A stretch of 64,000 bases of DNA from Pseudo-nitzschia pungens (GCA_037355855.1 CM074767.1:1736001-1800000); one strand, 5' to 3'; shown: positions 32,259 through 45,219, counted from the stretch's first letter. Notes: generated from the letters alone by a model not told the origin. Numbers and translations are program-made.

Positions 32259-35200
32259 CTACGATTGGGTGGTGAGGAAAGGTTTGAAAGCCCGGCTCTT
32301 TTTCGCGACAGCTGGTTCTGCTTCCTTCTTCATCTTTGTGGCATAATCGGCAATGGAGGAGTCGTAGGCGGGATAGAAATGATGCAAAAAACTGCGTACT
32401 GCTTGTGGCACCAAGCTGACTTGAAAAGTGTCCAGGGGAAAGGTCTGATCGAGAGCTGGAAGCAGGTCTTTCGGAGCAATCCGTACGATGGCATCGACAG
32501 GCGGAACGCCCACGTTGACGGATATGAATCGATCGTTGAGGTATCGCAGAGGTTCTGGCAGTAAGAGGTGTTGGATACCCACGCTGTGGTATTGCGTGTC
32601 ACAGGTTCCCTTCCAATTGTCTCGGAATTGAGGCCAGCCGTTCCAGGCCTGAAAGATCGCACGCGTGATCGGTCGGAGGCTCCGAATAGGTCCAGAGGCG
32701 TACAGAGTGATTCCATCGGCACCTAAATCGTCCACTAGAGGATACAGGACATCATGGTTGCTAAAGAGTCGCACAACGGGATCGTACGGTTGGATAAAGC
32801 CGTACACCATCGATGGCGGGAGATCAAACGCATCAAGTACAGGACATTCCTGTGTGCAACCTAACCGAGATTTTATAGAAGCATCCTCGTCCACAATTGC
32901 TGCGACCGGAGGACTTCCGTGGGAGTAGACCCGAAGGATACGATCTCGGACGTAATCCGCTGTTGTCCCAAAATATGCGGAGACAGGAGTGGGAGATACA
33001 ATGAGAGAAGATTTTAATCAGAGCATAAAGTCCATTGACGAGAAAAGTACAACGAAAGCTTTGGGATTGTTCCCAAATGCCTCAGTACTGTTCCTGCAAC
33101 TTACCACCGCGTTCACTCGTGAGCAGTAACAACATCAACACCGACAACGATCCCCCCACCGAATGTCCATTCAAGACTATTCTATGATTGGGAGAGGCCC
33201 AGTCGATGTACTTCTTGGTATCCGCATAGATTTGTCGGGCAATGGTGAGCAACCCCTTGTGAAAGATCACTTTGTCGGCCGTAGCTTCGTCGAGAGCCTC
33301 AGGAGTGGCAAAACAAATTTCGCTGAGAAGAGCTTCTCGGTCCACAGTCTCATCGGATGCATCGAATCCTCGAATGGTTATGGTTCGAATCAAGGCTGGT
33401 CCCGAAGACGACGAGGCCAACCTCGCAACGTCTTTGGTTCGTGTTTCGTCCTCGTGGTGGCAAAAGGCGGATGCCAGGCTGTCGGTGTTGGCGACGGAAT
33501 CCGTTACCATCCAGGCCACATTGGCAGTCGTCCCGTTTGCGACCAGCGAGTGCCCGAGTTTGTGGCATCGCTCCACGGTGTCTTCGTACACGGCTCCCGC
33601 CAGGCTGCCCATTTCGGCTCCCCGGTAGACCACGTTTTCGTATTCGTACGGCTCGATCCGTTGCGCCGAGGCAAAAGCTCCAAACAGGGGAGACTGGTGT
33701 GGTGTTTCCGGCGCCACTCTTTCTCTCGAACCAGCCAGAACCGACTCGGCCGTTTGAGAGGCCGCCGACGCGGCAATGTAGTTGAGATCGTCGTCCCGTC
33801 CCGTCATGCCCGCAGCTCCCGATCGCGATCCGTAGGCATACCCTGCATCCAACACTGCGTTGGCGGCGGTGGCCACCCCCACCGCAAATTCGCTGGCCTC
33901 CCGGGCCCGATCCGCGGCAAACTGAACGTTGAAATCGACCCCGGACTCTTTTGCGATTTTCTGGGCCGCGGACACGATCTCATTTGATATCGATTCCACA
34001 TCGGTGTTGTAGAAGACGCTGCTCGCTCTGCCCACGAGATCCTGCAGAGAAATTCTGCTGCTGCTGCTTCCGCCACTAGGATTAGTAGGGGTGCTACCAG
34101 AGGCTTCCGCCACTAGGTATTCCATCTTGTTGGTCGTGTCCTTTAGGATGCTTTCCGCGGTTTGAACGAGAGCGTTGGGAGGTGGCTTTGTAGAGGGCCC
34201 GTAGGTTTCTCGGAACAAAACCGACGAGGACGCGTCCGCCATTGCCGGAGGACCGATATTGTCTTCGTCGTTGAGCGTTTCGTTCTCTTTAGGTTTGTTT
34301 CCATTTTCGTCCTCTTTTTGATCCACAACGCCGTCAACTGCGGAAGCATCGGTCTCGGTAACGCTGCTGTCCTTTGTGCTAAAGGTATCCCAGATGTTGC
34401 TTGCTTTTCGAAAGGGTATCTTGCCAACGTATCGTTCCAAATCCATCAAATCCTTCACCGTCGTTTCGCTGCTTACCCCCTCGGTAAGAATCGGAGGGTC
34501 GTCGCCACCGGCACCTCCCGCGTCGTCCTCGTCATTGGTGGTCTTCTCCTCCTTTCCACGCAGCTCTCCGATTTGATCAATCGCGACGGCGGTTTTCTCC
34601 AGTTTAGCAAGTTGCAGCAGCTCCTTTTGTTGTTCTTGCTGTGTCGCGAGTTGCTGCTGCCGTTCTCGTTGTCGCTGCTGCTCCTTGGCTTCTTCTTGGG
34701 TCTGAAAGGTCTTGAACAATCGGTCGACGACCGCAAAGACGTCCGAAGCATTCGCGGTAGATTTTTCCTCGGGATCGTTGCCGGTTGATTCGCCTTCTTT
34801 GGACCCGGCGGCGGCAATCTTGGCCAATTCAAGCATGGCCTCGAACTGGATCAGGTTCGAGAGCGGATTTCGGAACCCCACACTGCTCACGCTTTTGGGA
34901 GTCGTCGTTTCTAGCTTTGATTGCTTTGGAACAGTCCCGGTTGTCTCTGGTGCTTCCGCCGGCTCGGATCGGGATTCGGGGGACGGCGATGCCATTGCTT
35001 CTGTGGTTGTGGTTGTCGTTGTCGTTGTCGAGGGTTTGGCCAAAGGCGGTGATGGAGGCACAAAGGAGGCCATTTTTCCAATGGGAGTCCCGAGTTTGAG
35101 CCCTTCCATCCAGGCCGCAAAATCTTCGCTGTCCTCATTCCTGTCACTGTTGCCATTGTTCTTCGTCGCGGTGGTCTCGGATCGTTCGACGATCACTGCT

Positions 35201-35679
35201 GTGGTTCCATTCTCCGGTTTGCTGCTGCTGATCTGGTCCGATAATGCATCGATGATGTTGTTGCCATCGTTTTCCCCATTGTTGCCATTCCTCAAGGAAA
35301 AGAGAAAGAGAGAGGTTGACGAAGGATTCGTGGGATGTGCCGACAGATCGGGGGCGGAATCCGACTTCGACCATGGTTTTCTGCCGATCAACGACCAAGC
35401 GGATCCGGAATGCCGAGGGACGGAAAAGGCTACGGCGGAATAAAGTGCATCGTTACAACGTCTTCCGATGGGATTGGCGCACACGAGAGCGAGTGCCAGC
35501 TTCGCCTTCGTCCCTGTTCGAGGCCCGCGTTTCTTCTTTGATCTCTTGGAATTGCGGTCCGCCACGGCGACGGCGGATGGCGCTTCGAGACGACCCCCGA
35601 CATCGTTTTCTGCGGGGCAATGGCGATGGTGATGCCGGGGACGGCGTCTCTGTCGCTGTTGCTTCACTGTTTGATTCAT
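32259..35679 (-). CDS. Class 3 (fungal-type) lipase, two exons
   Basis: Exon 1 is 35679-33105 and exon 2 is 32959-32259. They are separated by a 145-bp intron (33104-32960) with a GTAAGT donor and CAACAG acceptor after a pyrimidine-rich tract. Together they give 1091 aa. The catalytic domain spans the exon junction. VYRGAEMGSLAGAVYEDTV and FHKGLLTIARQIY lead to the nucleophile elbow in RIVLNGHSVGGSLSVLML (Ser840). Exon 2 continues with YVRDRILRVYSHGSPPVAA and carries the likely acid (GFIQPYDPVVRLF) and histidine (around HSVGIQHLLLP), as in PF01764 lipases acting on acylglycerols or galactolipids. About 650 residues before the lipase domain are low-complexity, with a Gln/Lys/Glu-rich coiled coil. 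Near residue 60-95 the segment KLALALVCAN to SAVAFSVP resembles a signal peptide followed by an AF-type plastid-import motif, so plastid targeting is possible. Confidence 0.85.
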
Positions 35680-36965
35680 TTCCTCAAAGCTGCGCGTATT
35701 GTCTGTCTCCTACAGAACGGATCAGAATGGAACAACGTTGTCCCTCCGAAAAAAGTTCAAACAGGAATAAATGAATGAATGATTCTGATTGATTGATCTG
35801 TCCGATGGGGTCGGGTCGGTGGCAGCCAACAGATAGTCACAAAGTGTGGGTAATAACATACTGTATATCTTTGTCGCAGTGAGGTTCTTCTTGGGCAGGA
35901 AGAAGAGTAAAACGTTCGTTTCGAATTTTGCACAAAATTCAAAAAATGCTGATGAAAAATGCCGTCGATGGATGATGCATCAGCAGAAAAGAGGTGTTGT
36001 CATGGTGTCAGTCCTGCAGGGATGGACGACGCGTGTGTGAAGCGTACATTCGTACTCGTAAACAGTCTTGCCCCGCACCAAGCCTGTGCGATCGATGGAA
36101 TGCAATGTCACCCTTTTGTTTTTAAGAACGAAACAGAATTTTGATTGGAGAAGACGAGAAGCTGCCGAACCCGTGAAAAATCTGTCTCGTGTCGACACTC
36201 CGTGAGCTTTCGCTCGCACGTACTGAATGATACTGTAGAGACCAGTAATTACTTGTGCTTGTAAGATTACTTAGGGCAGCGAGGTTTGTTCGATTTTGGA
36301 TGTGTGATCTGTGATTGGACGGTTGCTTAGTCTCGCGCAGGTCGTGCGAGGATGCATAACGGGGATCGGAATTTGTAATCCGTAATCCGTAGTAATGTAC
36401 TAAGAATACTGTACATAATTAGATACAATTCATATGTATGTGTAACGTGAATCAGGTCTCGAGTCTCGAGTAAGAGGGGAGACGAAACGGTAAAAATTAC
36501 GGTAGAGACATGCATTGGATGCACAAGGTTCGAGTGTGATTTCTTGTACCGGTACGAAAACGAAGAAAGAGTAAGCTTACTTGTAAGAGTAACTTATTAG
36601 TACTTGTACGTAAAACGTTGAGGATAACTAACGCTCCGCGCAATCATAACAAGATCGATGACCTTATCATCTCTTATTGTGTTTTGCGACATCACAGTCA
36701 ACAAATCTCGTGGAGTTAAGCGAAGCAAAGCTCTTTTCTTTCCCTTGTTCGCTTCGACAAGACAGCAACAGCAACAACAACAAGAATAAAATCAACAAGC
36801 GCTAACAATCGAAGCGCACACCGAAGTAGCAAAGCCAGCTTATGAGTGATTAAAAGTCTGTAGCCTTTGCGGGATCGACAATTCACACATTATCAACATA
36901 ATCATAATCATCAACAACAGCAACAACAAGAGTAAAAACAACAGCAACAAAGACAGAATAGAACC
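35680..36965. other. Divergent promoter region between lipase and Sec8
   Basis: A shared 1.3-kb upstream region of two divergently transcribed genes. It contains TGAATGAATGATTGATTG repeats (about 35770-35800), TTACTTGTAAG/GTAAGCTTAC words (about 36240-36610) and a CAA-rich stretch (36765-36950) that is the probable Sec8 5' UTR. No additional gene was recognised. Confidence 0.5.
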
Positions 36966-39900
36966 ATGCCCCGCAGCAGCGATCGCTACGGAGGCGACCG
37001 AGACAGATATGACGAGGAATCCACGACCAACTCGGTCTCCCGGAGGGACAGGAAAAAGTCGTCCAAGAAGAGCTCGAAATCCAGAAAGGGATACGGTGGC
37101 TCTGTGGCCTCGGTGACGTCCGATCCGGAGGACAAGAACGCCGATCTGGTCGAACTCGAGCAGCGTCTGACGGAAGAAGTCGACGACGAGTTCTTCCAGG
37201 ACCCGCGAAAGTTTCACACGCTGCATCGTGTCATCGACGTGCTGGGAATGCAGCTGACACTCAACGACAACGATTCTACCTACAGCGGAAAAAAGAACAA
37301 GCCCCGCCGCTCCAACAAGGACAGCGGCAAGAAGGAAGCGACGCGCATCGACAAGAACCCTGCTTACAGGGCCCTGGCGGCCCAGCGGGAAATGGTGGAG
37401 GAGGCAATCGAGCACCTGGCACTCATTCACTGCGCTGATCTCAACGGATCCGTCGTGCAGGTCGGACGGGTAGCACGACAGTTCCACGATGCCGTCACCC
37501 AGGTCCAGTCCCTTCGCAAGCAGGTCAAGGATATCCAGGAGACTCTGGGAACGGGCGGCTCGCACGGCAGCCGCGCAGTGAGCTTCAACGAGGCCGGGAT
37601 CGCCGTCAACGCCAGCGGAAAGCCGGTGGAAACCAACCACCGCGGCATCAAGGACCTGGAGGCCGCCCGGGCCGCTCAGTCCTCGGCCATGTCCCTCCGC
37701 GAGCTCTGGCTCAAAAAACTCGAGGCGGAAGCCGTTCTAGCACTCCTGGACAAACTGGACACGATTCGGGCGGCACCCATGCGCTTTGACGATCTGCTCA
37801 AGCAGCACCGCATCGGGGCCGCCGTTTTGACGGTGTCCAACGGACTCGATACCATGTTCATGTCGGACGTCAACCAGGTACAGGCCCTGCACAAAATCAT
37901 GGAACAGCTCATGATCCGAAAGCAAAAGGCGGAAGAAGTCGTTTGGGAATTGTTATCCGACGTCTTGTTCCTACGCACCGGGAACGGGACGGCTCAGCTG
38001 GCGGCCCTGGGTGCGGGAGCCGGAGATTTGCTCTTCAACAGCGGCACCGGTGACAAGGGAAGGCACGCGCGCCGGGTCACGACCAATTCCTCGTTATCCG
38101 GAGAGTCGAACAGCATCAAGCAAGACTCTACGGATGGACACAACGGCAGCGGAAAAAACAACGGGGGCAACCCCGGGGGAGGCAAGGCCAATGCCGGTGC
38201 CACCGTTGCCAGCGCCAACAACAACAGCATCGACAGCAACAACTCCATCGTGGCCACGTCCACGGTGGGGTCGGGAGCCCAGTCCTCCGCTAGGCAGACA
38301 GCCGGCAGTAGCAACAACAACAACCCCTCCACCAACCCACTGTTAGCGGCCTCGTACCTATGGAATCTTCCGCCCTCCGGATGGGACTACATTCGTCGGC
38401 AGCAGGCGGGAATGGTCAATCCCTTCTTGTCTACCAAGATGAGGTTTGCCCTCGATCCCGACGACCTGCAGCTGGAATCTATTTTGCGAAACATCGAAGC
38501 CGAGGAACGGGAAAGGGAACGGGGAAAGCTCACGGACGGGGTCGACGAGGATTTCTACGACGACGAAGAAGAAGAGGACAATGGTTTGTACGGAATCAGC
38601 AACCACAGCAGCAGCAGCAGCTCGCCATTCAACGCGGACGAAAAGAAACAGCAAGAGGATAAGGGACTGGGTGGTAGCAGCCACCACAGCACCAGCAGTA
38701 CCAAACGAACCGGGGAAGATCACTCGTCTTCGTCCTCCCGTCCCAAAACGGTTATTCCGTCAGCTATGATGGACGCCGAATTCGATTTGGAAGCCGACGA
38801 GTGCCGATCCCTCGAGGAACAGCAATACGATAGCCAGGGACGCCGCCGACAGCAGGCTCTACACATGACCAAGCCCTCGTACCTGGACCACATCTTGGCA
38901 CTCCGAACCCTCGTCGAGTGTCTGGTTCGACTGCGACGCCTGGACGACGTGGAACGGATCGTAACTGAGGCACTGGAACGTGAGCTTTCCCAGCTGGTCC
39001 AGCGGGAACAGGCACGGACGTTTTTGTGGGTCGAAAAGTCTGCAACCGATCGCCTCCGCAAGGGGGCCGGGGGACGATACGCCGCGCTCCTGAACAAGGC
39101 CGGTTCGGGCATAGACCTCCGGGATTTCCGGCTGCATCTGAACCACATTCTGAGTGCTTTTGGGAACGTTCAGGTCCGGTTGATCCACCTGGCACAGATC
39201 ATTCGGCATCGCATTGTGAGTAGCAACTAGTAGTAACAGAGGGGAACTTAAATCGGGTGTTTGTTTTATCTTGCATGCCTATTCGAAGGCATTGGGATGA
39301 GTATGTTTGGTTCGTTTTGCTCATATTCTCACCTGGCTTGTTTGCATTGTTTTAATGCAATTCTGTGATATCTTTGTTGTCACAAAGAGCAATGAAAAAA
39401 CCAATTTTGGGTATTCCTCGAACGGATCTGTTGCTCTTCGAAATCTGTTGGTAAATGCCAGATCCATCATGGAACGGGAACTCAAGTCGTTTTTGAATGC
39501 CTGTCTCATGAAAGTGCGGGACGAGGAAGAACTTGCGTCTTCCAACGCAAAGGGTCAATCTCGCCAGAGTATGTCCAAAAACTCGTCCAAAAACCGGGGC
39601 GGAGGAGGGAGAGAATCATCTGGTCTCTTCTCGCTTGGAATCATCGACAAGGGCGGCTCCGACAACAACGACGGAGCTAGTAAATGGATGGCTTCGACTA
39701 CCAGCAGCCGTCGATCTAGCATCCAAAACTACACCACCGCAAGATTCGTGGTGGATGTATTATTTTCCAAAACCACTCAGAATGGCCAGCCCCAGATTCG
39801 CCATGCGCTCTTTTTCCGCAAGGCTCTGGCCAAGTGGCAGCGCGATAATGACCAGCTGCGATACCAGCTAGCGGTAGCCTCGGGAGAGGATACCAGCACC

Positions 39901-41433
39901 AGTACCTACCTCTTTCAGCGCGAACAGCCGGCTCTAGAATACCTCGACAACGTCATTCAGAAGCAGCTCCTTCCTGTTCTGCAAAAGGAGGCCGTGGATG
40001 GAACGGTGCACGCACTCGAGAGACACGATGCCTTCGATCCGGTTCTGGATCGCAACGTATACGCACGGGCTGATTCCAACGAGCCGCAGGACGTCGATAT
40101 GTGCAAGGCCTGCACTGCCCTCTTTAACTTCACATGGACCCATTTTCTTGGCCCTCCACCGGCTGCCTAAGGGTGGAGATATGTATCTGCCGTTGGTGGC
40201 GGTTTTGGAACACGTCATCTTGACCTTCATTTCCCGCGTTAAGCAACAGGTCTCACGAATTTGCAACGACAAGACAGCCCTCCAAGTTATTAATGGATTC
40301 GACTGCATCCACAGCTACAACGACCGGATCCGATGGCTCGCAGGTCAAATCTCGCTCTCAATCCTTTGGGCAAGTCATGGAGCGGCGGAAATCCTTTGCC
40401 CAGTTGGTTTTGGCGTACGCCGATGGCGACCTCTTGGATGCGGTAAACGACGAAAAGTCCGGAGAGTTGGCGGGAGTGCCGACCCTACCGGCACCCTCCG
40501 GAGATACACCCCGTGGAACGAATTTAAACAGCAAGATTACGGGCATGGAGGACCTAGACTTGGAGGGCGGTGTCGAGCGCGAAGAGTCCAACCTGAGCGT
40601 GGAACTGAACTTTGTCCGACCCTACCTCGAGTTTGCTGGTATGGAGCTGGCACAGATAAAAGTTTGTCCGGACGAAGACTTGATGAAGGCTGCATGCCTG
40701 GCCCACAGTCTTCTCAAGCTCGCTTCGCTCTTGGATAGCCGTCTCAAGGTTCGCAGCCGCTTGGGAATTACATCGACGAAAACGCTGACCAACACGAGGG
40801 CATTGCGAGAAGCGATCAAGACAATCAAAGCCAATGGTCTAAAAATGGCCAAATTCTGCCGCGCTGATGTCTTGCTGCAGAGCATCACACGTCTTTGTAA
40901 AGTGTGCAACTCTTCCACTATCGTTGCAAGAGATGCCGTGCGAATTCCTTCCTCGATCAACGATCTGGGCGAGTACATGACGGCTGCGTCCGATAATTTG
41001 CGTGAGGCGGCAGGAAATGCCGTGACTGCATATGCCTTTTCCACACTCGAGCAGTATATTCCACTTTGTATCATCCAGACTGTCCGGGTGTTGGCTGCTG
41101 GAAAGGGCGTTGTCGCAAAAGCGCCTCTCACTATGAACGGGATCGAAGCTCTTGATCGATCTGGCTCTGTTTTGTACCGCGATCCTCAAAGCAGCCACGT
41201 CCTTCGATAACTCCTTCTGGGATATTGAACTGGCCGCTGTCTCCTTTGAACGATCAGCAAGTTTTATTGCCATGATGGAATTGGAAATGGCAGAACTCGA
41301 AGCCTATTATCAAGAAAATCGCGAAGATTTCACAGAAGAAGACTTCAAGCTCATGTTTTCGATGAACGGACCGCGAAGAAAGGGAGACATCATTCGGTAC
41401 AACATGCTCCTTAAAAAGATGGGCAGGAAATAA
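36966..41433 (+). CDS. SEC8: Exocyst complex component Sec8/EXOC4
   Basis: Exon 1 is 36966-39215, followed by a 172-bp intron (39216-39387, GTGAGT donor, ACAAAG acceptor, phase 0). Exon 2 is 39388-41433. The Sec8 hallmark is the segment LRELWLKKLEAEAVLALLDK followed by LDTIRAAPMRFDDLLKQHR and HKIMEQLMIRKQKAEEVVWE, which parallels animal and fungal Sec8 (RELWxxxxExxxVLxLLDxI). Sec8 is part of the octameric exocyst that tethers secretory vesicles at the plasma membrane. Distinctive here are a long Asn/Gly/Ser-rich insert (about residues 375-470), a basic Ser/Arg/Lys-rich N-terminus and another low-complexity block around residues 510-620. Exon 2 is coherent only if the frame changes by one base near 40145-40155, 40281-40294 and 41139-41152. 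With one extra base at each site the total is 1430 aa. No GT-AG intron fits these changes. Confidence 0.85.
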
Positions 41434-41688
41434 ATCGACGCACTCCTTTTGTGCTGCTTCTTCCGGGTCTTCATTTTTTACGAGAAATAGTGAAACAAGC
41501 TTCTGTCAATCTGTAATAATGAAATCTTATGTACACGTAATTTTCATACATATGCTTTGACTCTTTGCATCTATGCTCTATTTACATTTGTTGGTTGGTG
41601 ATGGAATCATAACCCATGACCGACCCCTTTGTTCACATTAGCTAGCTCGAAATCGAGAACGAAACCAATCAATGAAGAATGCCGGATA

Positions 41689-43303
41689 TCATGGTAAATC
41701 CGATTCAACCCCAATGGTTTTATCCATGAAGGCATTCAGTTCAATGATGCTCCCCGTACGCCATAGATAATCTACAAATACGTCGTTCATGGAAGAATCG
41801 ATGTTTTCATTGTCTTCATAGTCCCCTGCTGTCTCTGGTTGAGATGGAAAACGATTCGTGTCATCATTCTCTTTTTCATCCAAACCATCACAAGACTTTT
41901 GACTACCGACGTTATCATCGTCATCCAATCCATTGTGATTCTCTGACGGCTTTTGTTCTCTGGAGGCCGTATCTTTTGCTGCCGTTGAATGGTTGGTGTC
42001 GTTGGTGCCGTTGGTCGTGATGTTGGAAACAATACCAGCAGTCCCGGAGTTGTTTTTCTTCCCCTTCTTCTTTTTCTTTTTCTTCCGTTTCTTGCCTGAC
42101 TTGTTATTGTTGTTCCCAGACATGTTTTTTGTTCGCTCTTGTTCCTGCTGATGTTCTTTGATCAGCGCCTCCAAGTCTTTTTCGGCTTTTTTTTCCTCGT
42201 CCCGTTTCATTTTCTTCAGAATCGAGGGATTGAATGCGTCGAAACAATCCGTGCAAAAGAAATGCATGATGAGATGGCTGCCATTTTCTTCACCGGTCGT
42301 TCCCTTTGTCAACAGGTTCGAAATGGCCAATTTTCTCGACGGACAACGGATTCTAGTCCCAAAGAGATCGTCGTACCGCCGACTAAACGTAGCCTTGCAA
42401 CCCTTGCAATCGATGTAATTATCTTGTATGTACCGGGAGAGCCTCTCGTCGCTCGACCTCGCCAGACTGTCTTTGATCAGTTTCGCAACTTCAATGTTCC
42501 GTCGATATGCAGAAACATAGTCATTGAAGAGTCTTATTATTTCCGGAGTATCGCTGTCGTATTTGTCGTATTTAGTCTCGGTGTATTCATTGCTGTTGTC
42601 CCAGTCACTGTCGGCACCACCGGGTCCGAGCAGATATTGTGTTTTTCGCCAGCTGGTGTAGGACCAAAACATGGTTGCATTGCAGCTTTCGTCGATTTCT
42701 TGGAGTGCCTCTAAAATGTAGATAGACCACTCGATTTTTTCGATCAGCTTTGCTTTGGTTTCCATTCGTCTCATCCACATCCCCACGTTTCGGACCAACA
42801 GATATATTTCGTTCCCAAAGTTTCTGTCCGACGTGCTAGTGCTGTCCGGATTGCGTCTTTCCGTGTTCAATGAGTTCACCTTTTCGTGGATTCCCATCGA
42901 TGCGCTTTTGTATGTCGTCGATTTCACGATTTAGTTTGGAAATTTTTGCGTTGTATTCACGAATCATCATTCGATTGAGGACACCGAGCACCGCCGAGGG
43001 TAGTCGGGGTTTTCCATCGCTGTCCGAGTCGTCCTTGAGGTTCCCACGGACAATCGTAAACAGGTAGGAAAGCGGGTGGAATTCTGCTATGTATTTCGCG
43101 GTCGGAGTTCTGTTCTGATGGTTTGGCGACGTCTCTACATATCTCTGAGAGTTTATGAGATCGGGATTGGCGCTTGTTTGTGATTTGGTACCCGGAATCG
43201 TTGGCATTGTTGACTCGTTTCGATCCCGCCTCAAAGTTGAGCTCTCATCTTTTTTGCTCCGAGTACCGCTTGTTATAGTGCCAGTCCTTTTTGTCGTCTC
43301 CAT
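41689..43303 (-). CDS. Lys-rich protein with paired CxxC motifs, frame interrupted once
   Basis: About 537 aa if a single one-base change near 42868-42884 is accepted. The N-terminal part (METTKRTGTI to DDIQKRIDGN) ends in a coiled coil (MMIREYNAKISKLNREIDDI). The rest continues with NTERRNPDSTSTSDRNFGNE and a helical region. Two CxxC pairs (CKGCKATF and CTDCFDAF, about 58 residues apart) could bind one zinc ion. A charged helix (KKMKRDEEKKAEKDLEALIK) and a very basic run (KKRKKKKKKKGKK, a likely nuclear or nucleolar signal) precede an Asn/Asp/Glu-rich acidic tail. I do not recognise the family. The predicted composition would fit a nuclear or nucleolar protein. The start ATG is at 43301-43303. 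The frame change falls in a TTTT/CAATG context, so a homopolymer insertion is possible. Confidence 0.65.
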
Positions 43304-44313
43304 CTCCAGCCCACGCCTTTTCCTTCTGACGGCCCGATGCTGGGGCGGCCCTCGTTTTCAAGTTTGCTTATCCTTCCTGCTATATCTCGAGTGCTCGTTG
43401 AGTGAATTCCAAATTACGTTGCTTTTGCGTACTTTATCGTTTTGTGGGAAAGATTTTGTTTGTCCTTGGGAAAAATCTAGGACATCGTCTTTGGTCGTAC
43501 GGTACCGGTATGGTTGTTTTGATGACGATTGACGATTGGAGGGAAAGCAATACGAACAGCAGATAATTTACCGTACGGAAAGTGTTGGTTGTTGATCACA
43601 AAATGTGTTTTTCCCAGGCATCTGGTGCACATCAGCAGGGATCGAAATGCTTCGTGCCTTCCACCCCTACCGCTAAGGTTACGATCGATCACCGTTTTTC
43701 GCGGACTAGGAACTTGCGCAAGAACCAGGGGCTTTCCAAATAATTAAAGGTGCCAGGCTACGAAAGAGGTCTATCCATCGTACGGTACTGGTATTTGAAT
43801 ACCAGGTATGTGAATAATAATAATACGAAGTATTATGTGAATCTCACATCATTGCTCGCTTTTGATTGACTGATTGAACTATTGAATGGGGTTCATAATT
43901 AAAAAGGGGGTTGCTACGTCCTAAAAACCAAACCGATCATGTCGTGTCATGGCGAACCAGTATGACGCTATTCCACGTGAGGAACGCGTTCTTTTTATTG
44001 GACTTTGAACAATTTCGAAAGACAACTCGAGACTGTTGACGCATTGGCCTTCAAAAACCAATCAAAACGCAGAATTGGTTTGACATCAAATACTTTCTTA
44101 TTTTCAATTTTTTTTTCTCAAAAACTGCCTGTTTTGGATCCACATTAAGATTACTGGCTGAGAGAACGATTGTTCTTTCAACCACGAAATATTGTTCCAA
44201 AAAGAATGGATGTCGATCATGATATCAGATAGAGGAATTCAACCACAAGTCCGGAAATTCGATCGGAACAGAACGATATTCGGCAGGGACATTACTTGTT
44301 TCGAAAGAGCACG
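43304..44313. other. Intergenic, divergent promoter region
   Basis: About 1 kb between two divergent genes. It contains GTACGGTACCGGTA-type words near 43495-43510 and 43775-43805, ATAATAATACGAAGTA, and T-rich runs near 44105-44120. No gene was seen. Confidence 0.5.
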
Positions 44314-45219
44314 ATGACAACTGCGCACGATACAAGTAACAATAAGGTATGCATCCCAGGACTTGTTCGGGAGGCTTATTACGAAGGATCGTCTCGGAAA
44401 GCGGGGAAAACTCCAAGTTTGATTAAGAGCATCATAAACCGAACAGATGGCGAGCATCGTACCGGAGACGACGGTGCTACCACCGTGCATTTCGAATGGA
44501 CAACCACGGGATCGTTCGGAGACTTTTATGTCATTCGAGCAGTTGGCGAAATAAAATGGGTGCAAGATTCGAGAAAGCAATTCGTGGCCCAGGGTCTCGA
44601 GGTGGAATGCACGTGTCCGAACGGGGAAAAGCAGTCCATCATTGCGAGATCGATCGGAAAAATAGTTGTCTGCAAGCACGCTAGTGCCGCATTGGCAACC
44701 GTGTTGGATCCCTCTGCGTTTTGTCCGGAAAATGTTTCGACCACACTGGATCCAATACCATCACCTCAGAAGCCGATTATCCTCGAGACAGGTGTTTCCG
44801 TCACAGAACACGTCTTTAAATCCACGCGGGGAAACCCTTGCGAGTCCTGTGGTTTTCAGAACTGGAACATTGGCGATATAAAGTACATTGTAGAACATTG
44901 GGAGAACCCCGAGACCGAACAAGGAGGACGAGAACATTTGTGCCTCAGGTGTGCCGTCAACAGAGGCATCGTCGGCGATTACCAAGATTCTAGGGACAAT
45001 GACACCGAAGACACATGCCAGGGTTGTGGAAATTCTTCGATTCAGCAACTTGGTAGCTGCACCGTGGAAGGTCTTCTGAAAGTGCACGAAAATCGTTCGA
45101 ACAATGTTATTCTCCTCTGTTTCGCGTGCGCTACCGATCGGTTCCAACAGTCTCCGCAACTACTAAGTGCCGGAAAGAAACGGAAAACTGTTGGACTTGC
45201 TACCGAATCCGGGCTTTGA
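44314..45219 (+). CDS. SWIM-type zinc finger protein
   Basis: A 301-aa protein. The SWIM pattern CxCx(n)CxH is at residues 99-122: Cys99 and Cys101 (LEVECTCPNGEK) with Cys120 and His122 (GKIVVCKHASAAL). SWIM fingers bind DNA or proteins and occur in transposase-derived factors, recombination mediators and ubiquitin ligases. Downstream are two CxxC pairs with partner CxxC motifs (CESCGFQNW with CLRCAVNRG, and CQGCGN with CFACATDR), which look like two further zinc-binding modules. The upstream in-frame TTG is not a credible start; ATG 44314 (MTTAHDTSNN) is chosen. The C-terminal KKRKT is a possible nuclear signal. No transposase core is present, so it is more likely a host regulatory protein than a mobile-element gene. 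Confidence 0.75.
   Translation: MTTAHDTSNNKVCIPGLVREAYYEGSSRKAGKTPSLIKSIINRTDGEHRTGDDGATTVHFEWTTTGSFGDFYVIRAVGEIKWVQDSRKQFVAQGLEVECTCPNGEKQSIIARSIGKIVVCKHASAALATVLDPSAFCPENVSTTLDPIPSPQKPIILETGVSVTEHVFKSTRGNPCESCGFQNWNIGDIKYIVEHWENPETEQGGREHLCLRCAVNRGIVGDYQDSRDNDTEDTCQGCGNSSIQQLGSCTVEGLLKVHENRSNNVILLCFACATDRFQQSPQLLSAGKKRKTVGLATESGL

Noticed and set aside
40145..41152. Euplotes-like programmed +1 frameshifting at stop codons in Sec8
   Set aside because: Only the first site lies close to a zero-frame stop (TAA at 40168). At the other sites the zero frame stays open well past the point where homology switches, so a stop-triggered mechanism does not fit.
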